Shown piece after piece: positions 25,200-34,336 of a stretch of 64,000 nucleotides of DNA. The stretch covers positions 6,708 through 70,707 of the forward strand of contig CAJTZD010000002.1 of the NCBI GenBank assembly GCA_910584235.1, given 5' to 3'. The stretch's first letter is position 1. Every line of letters begins with the position of its first letter. This DNA comes from an uncultured Acetatifactor sp. (lineage in GTDB: Bacteria; Bacillota; Clostridia; Lachnospirales; Lachnospiraceae). Under the pieces are notes generated by a model. The model did not search any database. It worked only from the letters and a program-made list of their open reading frames with translations, and was not told where the DNA came from. Position numbers and translations under genes: made by a program.

Positions 25200-26271
25200 A
25201 AGCAGGCTAAAAGAGCGGACTGCTTACGCCCAGCGGGTGCTGAAAGAGCATCTGCCCAAGGAAGAGGGATTGCAGGGTAGAATCATGGAGGCTATGAATT
25301 ACAGCCTGCTGGCGGGCGGAAAGCGGCTGCGCCCGGTTCTGATGTACGAGACCTACCGGATGTGCGGCGGGGAAGAGGCAGACGCCATCGAGCATTTTAT
25401 GGCTGCCATTGAGATGATCCACACCTATTCCCTGGTCCATGACGACCTGCCCGCCATGGACAATGACCGTTACCGCAGGGGAAAAGAGACCACCTGGTAT
25501 GTCTATGGAGAGACATTGGGGATCCTGGCGGGGGACGGGCTGTTAAATTATGCCTTTGAGACCGCTCTGGGGGCGCTTCGGACGCCGGAGAGGGGACAGG
25601 AGGCGGACTGCGGGGATTTCTGCAGGGAGAGGCTGACCCGGATGGAGCGTGCGGCGGCAGCGCTCTCGGTGCTGGCGGGGAAAGCCGGAATTTACGGTAT
25701 GATCGGCGGGCAGGTGGTGGATGTCATGGCCGAGAAAGGATTCGGCCAAGCCGAGAAAGGATTCGGCCAGGACGAGAAAGGATTCGGCCAGGACGAGAAA
25801 GGATTCGGCCAGGACGGGAAAGGATTCGGCCAGGACGGGAAAGGATTCGGCCAGGACGGGAAAGACCCGGGCCGGACGGAAACCGTGCCGGCTGCGGAGC
25901 GGCTGCTGTTCATCCATGCCCACAAAACGGCTGCCCTGATACAGGCAGCCATGATGATTGGGGCTATCCTGGCAGGCGCGTCCAAAGAGCAGACGGCGGC
26001 TATTGAAAAATGTGCCTACAACATAGGCATCGCATTCCAGATCCAGGACGACATCCTGGATGTGACCGGTGACAGCAAGGAACTTGGCAAATCCACAGGC
26101 AGCGATGCCGCAAACCGAAAAGAAACCTATGTGACATGGAAAGGTTTAGAGCAGTCCCAGGCGGACGTGGAGGCATTGTCCAGAGAGGCAGCCGGGATTC
26201 TGGACGGATTCTCCGGCGAACATGAGTTTCTGAAACAGCTGATTCTGACATTGATACACAGAAGAAAATAG
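25180..26271 (+). CDS. ispA: Polyprenyl (farnesyl) diphosphate synthase with repeat insertion
   Basis: 363 residues versus about 295 usual. It builds geranyl and farnesyl diphosphate from IPP and DMAPP. Motifs: GGKRLRP (47-53), first Asp-rich motif HDDLPAMDND (87-96), GGQVVD near 176, HAHKTAALI, second motif QDDILDVTGDS near 289-299. Between GGQVVDVMA and LLFIHAHKT sits an extra segment of six 7-residue repeats (E/G-KGFGQD) followed by a spacer. In the family this is a surface loop between helices, so the enzyme may tolerate it. Next gene dxs supplies the same pathway. Confidence 0.93.
   Translation: MEASAFESRLKERTAYAQRVLKEHLPKEEGLQGRIMEAMNYSLLAGGKRLRPVLMYETYRMCGGEEADAIEHFMAAIEMIHTYSLVHDDLPAMDNDRYRRGKETTWYVYGETLGILAGDGLLNYAFETALGALRTPERGQEADCGDFCRERLTRMERAAAALSVLAGKAGIYGMIGGQVVDVMAEKGFGQAEKGFGQDEKGFGQDEKGFGQDGKGFGQDGKGFGQDGKDPGRTETVPAAERLLFIHAHKTAALIQAAMMIGAILAGASKEQTAAIEKCAYNIGIAFQIQDDILDVTGDSKELGKSTGSDAANRKETYVTWKGLEQSQADVEALSREAAGILDGFSGEHEFLKQLILTLIHRRK
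25732..25857. repeat. In-frame 21-bp minisatellite inside ispA
   Basis: Six full 21-bp units start at 25732, 25753, 25774, 25795, 25816 and 25837, with a decayed seventh at 25858. Units differ by one or two bases (GAG to GGG, GAC to GCC). They encode EKGFGQA, EKGFGQD (three times) and GKGFGQD (twice). Confidence 0.95.
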
Positions 26272-26282
26272 CGAGGGCGGTT

Positions 26283-28145
26283 ATGTTACTGGAAACCATA
26301 GAACAGGCGAATGATATCAAGAAAATAAGGAAAGAGGATTTAAATGTCCTGGCTCAGGAGATCCGTGATTTCCTGATACAGACCATCAGCGTCACGGGAG
26401 GACATCTGGGGGCGAATCTGGGAGCCGTGGAGCTGACCATGGCGCTGCACCTTGCCCTGAACCTGCCGACGGACAAGATCATCTGGGATGTGGGACACCA
26501 GTCTTACACCCATAAAATCCTCACCGGCCGGAAAGCGGAATTCAAGACTCTGCGCCAGTTCCATGGCATGAGCGGCTTTCCCAAGCGAAAGGAAAGTCCC
26601 TGCGATGTCTTTGACACGGGACACAGTTCTACCTCCCTGTCCGCGGGGCTGGGGCTGGTGAAAGCAAGGGAGATCCTGGGGGGAAGCGAAACCATCGTAT
26701 CCGTCATCGGGGACGGCTCCATGACCGGCGGCATGGCATATGAGGCATTGAACAATGCCGCCAAGCTGGAGACAAATTTCATCATTATCTTAAACGACAA
26801 CAACATGTCCATCTCCGAGAATGTGGGAGGCATGTCCAAATATCTGAACAGTATCCGCACAGCCTCCAGTTATCTGGATCTGAAGAAAGGCATCTACAAT
26901 GCCCTCCAGGGCACCAAGCGGGGGGACAGTACCATCAGCCGCATCCGCAGGGCAAAGAGCAGCTTCAAGCAGCTGGTGATTCCGGGGATGATGTTTGAGG
27001 ATATGGGTATCACCTATCTGGGGCCCGTGGACGGCCATGACATTTCCGCCATGGTGACTACGATATTGGCTGCAAGACGCGTGGAGGGAGCGGTGATGAT
27101 CCATGTGATGACCGAAAAGGGCAGGGGATACCGGCCTGCGGAGCGGCATCCCGCCAGGTTCCACGGCACGGAGCCTTTCGACATCGAGACAGGGATTCCC
27201 TCCCATCCCAGGACGGTGGCCAATTATACGGATATTTTCTCTACGGTGATGTGTAAGCTGGGGCAGCGGGACGAAAAAATCGTGGCCATCACGGCCGCCA
27301 TGCCGGACGGAACCGGACTAAAACGGTTCCACAATAGGTATCCGGACCGTTTCTTTGACGTGGGCATTGCGGAACAGCATGCGGTGACTTTTGCGGCGGG
27401 GCTGGCAGCGGGAGGCATGAAGCCCATTGTGGCAGTGTATTCCTCTTTTTTACAGAGGGCTTATGACCAGATCCTCCATGACGTGTGCCTGCAGAATCTT
27501 CCGGTGGTATTTGCCATAGACAGGGCTGGGCTGGTGGGCAGCGACGGGGAGACCCATCAGGGCGTCTTTGATTTTACATATCTCTCGGGCATTCCGAATA
27601 TGCATATCTGCGCGCCGAAGAATAAATGGGAGCTGTCCGATATGCTGAAATTCGCAGTGGCCCTGGGGGCGCCCGTGGCGGTGCGCTATCCCAGAGGCAT
27701 GGCTTACGCGGGCTTAAAAGAGCACAGAGAGCCCATAAGGCTGGGAAAGGCCGAGTGGATCTACAGGGAGCGGGAGATCGCCCTGTTTGCCGTGGGCAGT
27801 ATGGTAAAGACCGCGGAGGCCGTACGGGAGAGCCTTAAGGCAAGGGGGCATGAGGTGAGCCTGATCAACGCCAGATTCGTGAAGCCCATCGACGAGGAGG
27901 CTGTGCGGGAAGCCTGCGGGGATCATTCCCTGATTGTGACCATGGAGGAAAATGTGGCCTGCGGCGGCTATGGGGAGAAGATCCTGGCATATATGAATGA
28001 GAACGGTCTTAGGAACCGTTTCCTGTCCATTGCGATTCCCGATGTGTTTGTGGAGCATGGAAATGTGGAGCTTCTAAAGCAGGAAATCGGCCTGGATCCG
28101 CAGAGCATTGTTGAAAAGATCGGCGGGGTATTGAGAGACAGATGA
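26283..28145 (+). CDS. dxs: 1-deoxy-D-xylulose-5-phosphate synthase
   Basis: 620 residues, first enzyme of the MEP isoprenoid pathway (pyruvate plus glyceraldehyde-3-phosphate). Thiamine diphosphate site: VGHQSYTHKILTGR, GHSSTSLSAGLG, GDGSMTGGMAYEALNNA with LNDNNMSIS. The transketolase middle domain has DVGIAEQHAVTFAAGLA and DRAGLVGSDGETHQG. C-terminal domain ends in ILDPQS-like sequence. Starts 12 bp after ispA and overlaps tlyA by four bases. Confidence 0.96.
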   Translation: MLLETIEQANDIKKIRKEDLNVLAQEIRDFLIQTISVTGGHLGANLGAVELTMALHLALNLPTDKIIWDVGHQSYTHKILTGRKAEFKTLRQFHGMSGFPKRKESPCDVFDTGHSSTSLSAGLGLVKAREILGGSETIVSVIGDGSMTGGMAYEALNNAAKLETNFIIILNDNNMSISENVGGMSKYLNSIRTASSYLDLKKGIYNALQGTKRGDSTISRIRRAKSSFKQLVIPGMMFEDMGITYLGPVDGHDISAMVTTILAARRVEGAVMIHVMTEKGRGYRPAERHPARFHGTEPFDIETGIPSHPRTVANYTDIFSTVMCKLGQRDEKIVAITAAMPDGTGLKRFHNRYPDRFFDVGIAEQHAVTFAAGLAAGGMKPIVAVYSSFLQRAYDQILHDVCLQNLPVVFAIDRAGLVGSDGETHQGVFDFTYLSGIPNMHICAPKNKWELSDMLKFAVALGAPVAVRYPRGMAYAGLKEHREPIRLGKAEWIYREREIALFAVGSMVKTAEAVRESLKARGHEVSLINARFVKPIDEEAVREACGDHSLIVTMEENVACGGYGEKILAYMNENGLRNRFLSIAIPDVFVEHGNVELLKQEIGLDPQSIVEKIGGVLRDR

Positions 28146-29026
28146 AAGAACGATTGGACGTCATATTGGTGAAGCAGGGGTATGCCGCTTCCAGAGAGAA
28201 AGCCAGGGCTGTCATCATGTCCGGCAATGTGTATGTAAACGGACAAAAGGAAGACAAGGCTGGTACCTTTTTTGACGAGACGAAGATTGCGTTGGATGTG
28301 CGGGAGAGCGGGCTTAAGTATGTGAGCAGAGGCGGTCTGAAGCTTGAGAAAGCCATGGAGGTATGGGCATTTTCTCTGGAAAATAAGGTGTGCATGGACA
28401 TCGGGGCTTCCACCGGGGGCTTTACGGACTGCATGCTGCAGAAAGGGGCGGCCAGGGTGTACGCCGTGGATGTAGGGCATGGACAGCTGGCCTGGAAACT
28501 GCGCAATGACGACCGGGTTGTCTGTATGGAGCAGAGGAATTTCCGCTATATGGTTCCCGGGGACATTGGAGAACAACTGGATTTCGCCAGTGTGGACGTA
28601 TCCTTTATCTCGCTGACAAAGATACTGATTCCTGCCAGAAACCTGCTGCGGGAGGGCGCGGAGATGGTCTGTCTGATTAAGCCCCAGTTCGAGGCAGGCA
28701 GGGAAAAAGTGGGCAAAAAGGGTGTGGTCAGGGAGCCGTCCGTCCATGAGGAGGTGATCCGCAAGATTGTGGATTACGCGGATCTGGTGGGCTTTGCCGT
28801 ACTGCATCTGGACTATTCTCCGGTGAGGGGGCCTGAGGGGAATATCGAATATCTTCTGCATCTGAAAAAAGACACGGAGCCTCCGGAGGCTGTCAGGGAG
28901 CTGTCTGAGCATGAAGCGGAGGAACGGCTGAAAGAGATCACGGAAAGCGGTTCCGGGCTGTCCCGGGAGCCTGGGTGGGAGAGACTGACGGCAGGGATCG
29001 TGGCTGTGTCCCATGAAAGTGTGTAA
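28142..29026 (+). CDS. tlyA: TlyA family rRNA 2'-O-methyltransferase
   Basis: 294 residues. N-terminal S4 RNA-binding domain (RLDVILVKQGYAASREKARAVIMSGNVYVNG, two blocks), linker with YVSRGGLKLEKA, then an FtsJ-like methyltransferase: CMDIGASTGGFTDCML (SAM site), YAVDVGHGQLAW, DVSFISLTKILIPA and LIKPQFEAGREKVGKKGVVR. The family methylates ribose in 16S and 23S rRNA. The dxs-tlyA-nadK-argR-recN order is common in Clostridia. Confidence 0.93.
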   Translation: MKERLDVILVKQGYAASREKARAVIMSGNVYVNGQKEDKAGTFFDETKIALDVRESGLKYVSRGGLKLEKAMEVWAFSLENKVCMDIGASTGGFTDCMLQKGAARVYAVDVGHGQLAWKLRNDDRVVCMEQRNFRYMVPGDIGEQLDFASVDVSFISLTKILIPARNLLREGAEMVCLIKPQFEAGREKVGKKGVVREPSVHEEVIRKIVDYADLVGFAVLHLDYSPVRGPEGNIEYLLHLKKDTEPPEAVRELSEHEAEERLKEITESGSGLSREPGWERLTAGIVAVSHESV

Positions 29027-29069
29027 AGAGCTTCTATACTTTTGTTATTACATGCGGAGGATGGAATCA

Positions 29070-29918
29070 ATGAAGCATTTTTTGATTTACACCAATCGGC
29101 ATAAAGACAGAGATCTGGCCACCACCAGGCGAATCTGCGACTATCTGCAATTGAAAGGCAGGCGTGCTACGGTTATGGCAGGTGAAAGTTCCGGGGAGAC
29201 GGAACGCTCCGGGCACGTCCCCGGGGATGCGGACTGTATGATCGTCCTGGGCGGGGACGGCACGGTGCTGCAGGCTGCCAGACTGACAAAGCGGCTGCGG
29301 ATTCCCATCATCGGCGTAAATCTGGGCACTCTGGGATATCTCACCGAAGTGGAAGTGCTGAACCTGGAGGAGTCTCTGGAGCGGCTGGTTGCCGGGGAGT
29401 ATGAGCAGGAGAGTCGTATGATGCTCAACGGTAAGGTAACTTTTGCGGACGGAGGGGAGGCTGAGGACTGGGCCCTGAACGATATCGTCATATCCCGCAG
29501 CGGTCCTTTACAGATCATCCGGTTCAATATCTTTGTAAACGGACAGTTTTTGAATGATTACAGCGCCGACGGCGTGATTGTGACCACACCTACAGGTTCT
29601 ACAGGGTATAATCTGTCCGCGGGAGGCCCTCTGGTGGAGCCCGGCGCCAGGCTGATCATGCTGACGCCCATCTGTCCGCATTCTCTGAATCAGAGGAGCA
29701 TCATCCTCTCCCCGGAGGATGTGATCGAGATCGAGATTCCGAAGCGCAGCGAGGGCGGAATCCAGACTGTGGAGGCCAACTTTGACGGAAGCCATGTGAT
29801 ACCGCTGCGGGCAGGGGACAGGCTGCGGATTGTCCGGTCCCGGGAGACCACGGAATTTTTACGGCTCAATCAGGTCAGTTTTCTGGAGGTACTGCACAAG
29901 AAGATGCAGGAATCGTGA
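29070..29918 (+). CDS. nadK: NAD kinase
   Basis: 282 residues from the ATG at 29070, nine bases after GCGGAGG. An earlier in-frame start at 29013 overlaps tlyA and has no site. Makes NADP from NAD and ATP. GGDGTVLQAAR near residue 70 is the kinase motif. The conserved DYSADGVIVTTPTGSTGYNLSAGGP region and the C-terminal ICPHSLNQRSIIL are present. Confidence 0.95.
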   Translation: MKHFLIYTNRHKDRDLATTRRICDYLQLKGRRATVMAGESSGETERSGHVPGDADCMIVLGGDGTVLQAARLTKRLRIPIIGVNLGTLGYLTEVEVLNLEESLERLVAGEYEQESRMMLNGKVTFADGGEAEDWALNDIVISRSGPLQIIRFNIFVNGQFLNDYSADGVIVTTPTGSTGYNLSAGGPLVEPGARLIMLTPICPHSLNQRSIILSPEDVIEIEIPKRSEGGIQTVEANFDGSHVIPLRAGDRLRIVRSRETTEFLRLNQVSFLEVLHKKMQES

Positions 29919-30023
29919 GATTCCATGGGGATCCTGGCGGCGTAATGAGTATCTTCCGGGCTGGGGATGAGAGCCGGGACCAATCCGGGAACAGAATGAG
30001 ACGGCAGTCGGAAAGGGGCGGGG

Positions 30024-30473
30024 ATGAAAGGAAACAGACAGGAAAGAATGGTGGAGATCATTCGCAAATATGATGTGGGAACCCAGGAAGAGCTGGCGGA
30101 GCGGCTGCGGGAGGCGGGTTTTCCCGTGACTCAGGCAACGGTTTCCAGGGACATCCGGGAACTGAAGCTGTCCAAAGTGCCCACAGCGGAGGGCGGGCAG
30201 AAATATGTGTTGCTGGAACAGGAGGAGGGGGAGCGGGGAGACCGCTATGTCCGCGTCCTGCAGGATGCCTATTCCTCCATGGCTGCGGCTCAGAATCTCC
30301 TGGTCATAAAGACCGTGTCCGGCATGGCCATGGCTGCTGCCACGGCGCTGGACGCCCTGAAATTCCCGGAAGTGGTGGGCTGTATTGCCGGGGACGATAC
30401 CATATTTGTGGCCACCCATACTTTGGAGGAAGCGGGGGCGCTGATGGAAAGAATCAGCTCCGTCATGACGTGA
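30024..30473 (+). CDS. argR: Arginine repressor
   Basis: 149 residues. N-terminal winged helix (RQERMVEIIRKYDVGTQEELAERL, VTQATVSRDIRELKLSKVPT) and C-terminal arginine-binding trimer domain with VSGMAMAAATALDALKFPEVVGCIAGDDTIFV (two blocks). It represses arginine biosynthesis. No arg genes are in the window. In Clostridia argR normally sits before recN, as here. Confidence 0.95.
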   Translation: MKGNRQERMVEIIRKYDVGTQEELAERLREAGFPVTQATVSRDIRELKLSKVPTAEGGQKYVLLEQEEGERGDRYVRVLQDAYSSMAAAQNLLVIKTVSGMAMAAATALDALKFPEVVGCIAGDDTIFVATHTLEEAGALMERISSVMT

Positions 30474-30589
30474 AGCGCTATGATATTACTTGACAGGCAG
30501 ATGTGGCGGAGAGGGTGAATCCGGCGGAAAGCTTACGGCTTTGGGAAGGGCCGGGGCGCCGCGGCCAAAAGCCTGAAAGGAGAAAGAAA

Positions 30590-32278
30590 ATGCTGATAAG
30601 CTTGCATGTGAAGAATCTGGCACTGATGGAAGAGACAGAGGTGGAGTTCGGCCCCGGCCTGAACATTCTCACTGGGGAGACCGGAGCGGGCAAGTCCCTG
30701 CTCATCGGCAGCGTGACGCTGGCGCTGGGGGGAAAGTTCGAGCGGGAGATGCTGCGGAAAGGCGCGGAGAGCGCCCTTGTGGAGCTTGCTTTCACAGGGG
30801 ATGAGAGAGTGCGGGAGAAGCTGGCAGAGCTGGAGCTGGAACCATCGGAAGACGATTCTGTAATTATCAGCCGCAGACTCAGCGTGGGAAAAAATGTGTA
30901 CCGGGTAAACGGCGAGACAGTTACCGCAAAGCAGGTCAGGGAGCTGGCGGAGCTATTGATCGATATCCATGGGCAGCATGAACATCAGTCCCTGCTGCAT
31001 CGGAAAAAGCATATGGAGATTCTGGATGCTTACTGCGGCGGGAAGCTGCAGAAGGAGGCTAAGACGGTGGCTGCCTTGTATAAAGAGTGCCGCGATCTGG
31101 AGAAAGCCCTGGAGGAAGAGGCCATGGACGAGGAAGCCAAGGCAAAAGAGCAGGCCCTGGCCCGGTTTGAGCTTCAGGAAATTCAGCAGGCGCAGCTGGT
31201 TCCCGGGGAGGACGAAGAGCTGGAGCAGCATTATCGCATCATGGTAAACAGCAAAAGGATAACCGAAAATTTGTCCGAAAGCTATCAGTATACAGGGAAT
31301 GATTCGGAAAACGGAGCGGGAAGCGCGCTTAGCCGTGCCCTGCGCGCCCTGAGGAGTGTGGCAGGACTGGACGGCCGTCTGGAGGAGCTGGAGGGAGAGT
31401 TGACAGAAATCGACAATCTGCTGGCGGATTATAATCGGGATCTGGCGCAGTACATGGCGGACTGCGAATTCGATGACGCGGATTTCGCTGCCGTGGAGGA
31501 ACGTCTGAACCTCCTGAACCGTTTAAAGGAAAAATACGGAAACACCATAGAGGCAGTCATTGCCTACGGAGAAGAGAGACAGAAGCTTCTGGACAAGCTG
31601 TGCGACTATGACGCCTATATGGAGCAGTTAAATGAACAGCTCCGGGAGACAAAGGAACGGCTGCAGGATGCCTGCGGCAGGCTTTCCGGGATCCGCAGGA
31701 AAAATGCCGCTGTGCTGACAAAGCAGCTGAAAGAGGCGCTGCTCCATCTGAACTTTGCCGCAGTGGAATTTGAAATTGCCGTAGAGCAGTCAAAGACCGT
31801 CACGGCAAAAGGTTATGACGATGTGGAATTTCTGATTTCCACCAATCCGGGAGAGAGTCTCAAGCCTCTGAGCCAGGTGGCCAGCGGCGGCGAGCTTTCC
31901 CGTATCATGCTGGCCATCAAGACTGTTCTGGCAGGCAGGGATGATATCGACACCCTGATTTTTGATGAAATTGACACGGGTATCAGCGGCAGGACCGCAT
32001 GGCGGGTTTCCGAGCAACTGGACACAGTGGCCCATGCTCACCAGGTGCTCTGCATTACCCATCTGCCCCAGATAGCGGCTATGGCGGACAGGCATTTTGT
32101 CATCGAAAAAAGCTCCACCCAGGACAATACCATCACCGATATCCGTTTGCTGGAAGAGGAGGAAAGCTTAGGGGAGCTGGCAAGGCTTTTAGGCAGCGAT
32201 ACCCTGACCGAGGCCGCCCTGTCCAATGCAAAGGATATGCGCCTCCAGGCCGCCGCGCACAAGACCGATTCCCGTTAA
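30590..32278 (+). CDS. recN: DNA repair protein RecN
   Basis: 562 residues from ATG 30590, preceded by GAAAGGAGAAAG. SMC-like ATPase acting early in double-strand break repair. Walker A ILTGETGAGKSLLIGS at about 29-44, IDIHGQHEHQSLLH, long coiled coil, signature QVASGGELSRIMLAIKT, Walker B TLIFDEIDTGISGRTA and ITHLPQIAAMADRHF. Standard length. Confidence 0.95.
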   Translation: MLISLHVKNLALMEETEVEFGPGLNILTGETGAGKSLLIGSVTLALGGKFEREMLRKGAESALVELAFTGDERVREKLAELELEPSEDDSVIISRRLSVGKNVYRVNGETVTAKQVRELAELLIDIHGQHEHQSLLHRKKHMEILDAYCGGKLQKEAKTVAALYKECRDLEKALEEEAMDEEAKAKEQALARFELQEIQQAQLVPGEDEELEQHYRIMVNSKRITENLSESYQYTGNDSENGAGSALSRALRALRSVAGLDGRLEELEGELTEIDNLLADYNRDLAQYMADCEFDDADFAAVEERLNLLNRLKEKYGNTIEAVIAYGEERQKLLDKLCDYDAYMEQLNEQLRETKERLQDACGRLSGIRRKNAAVLTKQLKEALLHLNFAAVEFEIAVEQSKTVTAKGYDDVEFLISTNPGESLKPLSQVASGGELSRIMLAIKTVLAGRDDIDTLIFDEIDTGISGRTAWRVSEQLDTVAHAHQVLCITHLPQIAAMADRHFVIEKSSTQDNTITDIRLLEEEESLGELARLLGSDTLTEAALSNAKDMRLQAAAHKTDSR

Positions 32279-32295
32279 AAATTCCAAAAGCTGTC

Positions 32296-32325
32296 GGAAT
32301 GAAACAGAAAAAATTTCACATACTA
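32296..32325 (+). promoter_or_regulatory. Putative forespore (sigma-G/F-like) promoter of spoIVB
   Basis: GGAATG (32296-32301), 17 bp, CATACTA (32319-32325). The -10 fits the sigma-G pattern and the -35 retains GAAT. Expected start is about 65 bp before the spoIVB ATG and falls at the foot of the recN terminator hairpin. Confidence 0.45.
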
Positions 32326-32331
32326 TACACG

Positions 32332-32356
32332 AAAAAGACTCCTGGAGAGTCTTTTT
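32332..32356 (+). terminator. Terminator after recN (bidirectional form)
   Basis: AAAAAGACTC (32332-32341) and GAGTCTTTTT (32347-32356) with a 5-nt loop give a 10-bp perfect stem whose 3' arm is the T-run. Confidence 0.75.
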
Positions 32357-32396
32357 GTGTGGGCAAAAACGGCGATTCAGATGGGAGTATGTGGAT

Positions 32397-33818
32397 ATGG
32401 GACAGAAAGGCAAGGGGAACATACAGAATATAGAAGATATCAGAAAAAGGACAGTGCCAGACAGAAATTTCGCGGCAGGCAATATGGAGGAAGATGTGAA
32501 ACGACGGGCAGGTGCGGACATGGTGATCCTGATCCAGAACTGGAAGAAGAGGCTGCGGCGCTACAGAATATACCGGTTCTGTTTAAGCCTGACTCTGGCG
32601 GCAAGCTGTATTGCTCTGATGGCCATGCTGTACTATCAGATTGACAGCAGCATTCCCTCCGTCATCAATGTGCGTGCCGGGGAGGAGGAATCCTTTCATT
32701 TGGGCGTGCCTGCCAGAGGAGAGATTATAAGCGTAAGCGACCAGGGGAGCAGCAATATTCCTCAGGGGGCGGTGGACATAGATTTGAGTAAAACATTTAC
32801 GCTGAAGACGGCTTTGAAGTCGGGCTACCAGATGCAGGTCAAGCTCTTCGGCTTCATTACTTTAAAAAATGTAGAAATCCAGGTCATCGAGGACCAGGAA
32901 CTGATTCCCGTAGGCACACCCATCGGCATCTATGTGAAGACAGACGGCGTGCTGGTGGTAGGAACGGGAGAATTCCAGGGGGTGGACGGCGTCAGCTACT
33001 CTCCCGGCAAATATATCTTAAAATCCGGCGACTATGTCCGCAAGGTAAACGGCCTCGCCGTGACGGAAAAAGATGATTTTATTCAGCGTATGAAAGACAG
33101 CAACGGACAGCCCGTGGTCCTGACCATAGAGAGGGACGACGAACTCATGGACGTGGAAATCACCCCCATGCAGGATGCGGCAGGCGATTACAAGATCGGC
33201 GTCTGGGTGCGGGACAATGCCCAGGGCGTGGGCACCATGACTTACATTGACAATCAGGGGAATTTCGGGGCCCTGGGACATGGCATCACAGATGTGGACA
33301 CCAGTACCCTGATGCACATGGAGGGAGGCACTCTCTACCAAACGGATATCGTGGACATCCATAAAGGATCCTCCGGCAATCCCGGCGAGATGACAGGTAT
33401 GATCATCTACTCGGACGAGAGGATTCTGGGGAAAATCACAGACAACAGCAACCGCGGGATCTTCGGCACCTGCAATCAAAAAGCGCTGGAAATGGGCACC
33501 CGGGAAGCCCTGCCTATCGGCCTTAAGCAGGAGATCCGGACCGGCAAGGCCCAGATCCTGTGCACTGTGGACGGGGAGACCAGATACTATGATATAGAGA
33601 TTACGGCAATCCACCTGGATCATGACAATGTAAACCGGGGCATAGAGCTCACCGTCACGGACCCGGAGCTGCTGGCGGTGACCGGGGGAATTGTTCAGGG
33701 GATGAGCGGCAGCCCTATTATACAGAACGGGAAGTTCATCGGAGCCGTGACCCATGTTCTGGTGCAGGATTCCAGGAAAGGGTATGGGATCTTTATTGAG
33801 AATATGCTGGAGCATTGA
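32397..33818 (+). CDS. spoIVB: SpoIVB signalling serine peptidase
   Basis: 473 residues from ATG 32397, nine bases after GGGAG. ATGs at 32484 and 32520 are alternatives. A transmembrane helix (FCLSLTLAASCIALMAMLYY) anchors it. A PDZ domain (YVRKVNGLAVTEKDDFIQRMKDSNGQPVVLTIERD in two parts) precedes the S55 peptidase domain with catalytic His in GALGHGITDVDTS and Ser in QGMSGSPIIQNGKFIGAVTHV. In Bacillus, forespore SpoIVB crosses the membrane, cuts SpoIVFA and so starts pro-sigma-K processing. In most Clostridia spo0A follows; here it does not. Confidence 0.94.
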   Translation: MGQKGKGNIQNIEDIRKRTVPDRNFAAGNMEEDVKRRAGADMVILIQNWKKRLRRYRIYRFCLSLTLAASCIALMAMLYYQIDSSIPSVINVRAGEEESFHLGVPARGEIISVSDQGSSNIPQGAVDIDLSKTFTLKTALKSGYQMQVKLFGFITLKNVEIQVIEDQELIPVGTPIGIYVKTDGVLVVGTGEFQGVDGVSYSPGKYILKSGDYVRKVNGLAVTEKDDFIQRMKDSNGQPVVLTIERDDELMDVEITPMQDAAGDYKIGVWVRDNAQGVGTMTYIDNQGNFGALGHGITDVDTSTLMHMEGGTLYQTDIVDIHKGSSGNPGEMTGMIIYSDERILGKITDNSNRGIFGTCNQKALEMGTREALPIGLKQEIRTGKAQILCTVDGETRYYDIEITAIHLDHDNVNRGIELTVTDPELLAVTGGIVQGMSGSPIIQNGKFIGAVTHVLVQDSRKGYGIFIENMLEH

Positions 33819-34126
33819 GGAAGAGTAGACAGGGATAGGGGGAATTGCAACAAAAGCTTGCTTATAGTTGTGAGTTTTCTTCCCACAGTTATGAGATGTA
33901 GTTGGGCATTAAGCCTAATGATTGGCTATGATAAATCGATTATATATATCTGATTGCATGTTGCGTCCCGGTGCATTGAGGCTGGCTTCCCGGCATCCTA
34001 TTGACTGCTTTAAGCTGAAGCATATTGATGCATACTACGAAATCCTGTGTTCCAAATCCAAAGGCGTACAATCTTTTAGGGAATCCGGAGTGCTATCATG
34101 AAAAGCTGGGATTGTCTTTAAGCAGG
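33819..34126. other. Intergenic stretch without recognisable gene
   Basis: About 310 bp after spoIVB. Short AT-rich blocks (TATATATA near 33940) but no open frame of substance, no ribosome site and no resemblance to spo0A. Possibly old insertion or deletion debris. Confidence 0.5.
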
Positions 34127-34163
34127 GCAAGAATGCAGTGTCCATAGAACACTGCATTCTTGC
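34127..34163 (-). terminator. 14-bp perfect hairpin downstream of tRNA-Ala
   Basis: GCAAGAATGCAGTG (34127-34140) pairs perfectly with CACTGCATTCTTGC (34150-34163) around a 9-nt loop. It lies 63 bases beyond the 3' end of the minus-strand tRNA and may end its transcript, though there is no T-run. Confidence 0.45.
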
Positions 34164-34226
34164 GGGAATGTTTCTGTCAGGGGAACTCTTCCGGCAAAAC
34201 GATGGGGCCGGAACTTTGCGCTGTAA

Positions 34227-34299
34227 TGGAGCATATGGGATTCGAACCCACGGCCTCAACAATGCGAATGTTGCGCGCTCCCAACTGCGCTAATGCCCC
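34227..34299 (-). tRNA. tRNA-Ala (anticodon CGC)
   Basis: A 73-nt cloverleaf on the minus strand. The acceptor arms GGGGCAT and ATGCTCC pair with a G3-U70 wobble, the alanine identity element. The D-arm is GCGC/GCGC, the anticodon stem CAACA/TGTTG with loop TTCGCAT, and the T-arm GTGGG-TTCGAAT-CCCAT. The anticodon is CGC, reading GCG. CCA is not encoded. It stands alone rather than in an rRNA or tRNA cluster. Confidence 0.92.
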
Positions 34300-34308
34300 A
34301 TGCATTTA

Positions 34309-34336
34309 AGTATAGCACAAATCAGAGAAAATGCAA
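34309..34336 (-). promoter_or_regulatory. Promoter of tRNA-Ala
   Basis: On the minus strand TTGCAT (34336-34331), 16 bp, TATACT (34314-34309), ending nine bases before the mature 5' end. Confidence 0.65.

Noticed and set aside
25543..25985. Minus-strand frames through the ispA minisatellite (AESFPVL repeats)
   Set aside because: The 21-bp period keeps all frames open; no start signal, and the sense strand is a conserved enzyme.
33819..34226. spo0A or a spo0A remnant
   Set aside because: All frames read through; no receiver or Spo0A effector motifs.
34227..34299. tRNA-Ala as the integration site of the element
   Set aside because: The tRNA is complete and its 3' end is not repeated; the insertion lies about 580 bp away in the amidase.
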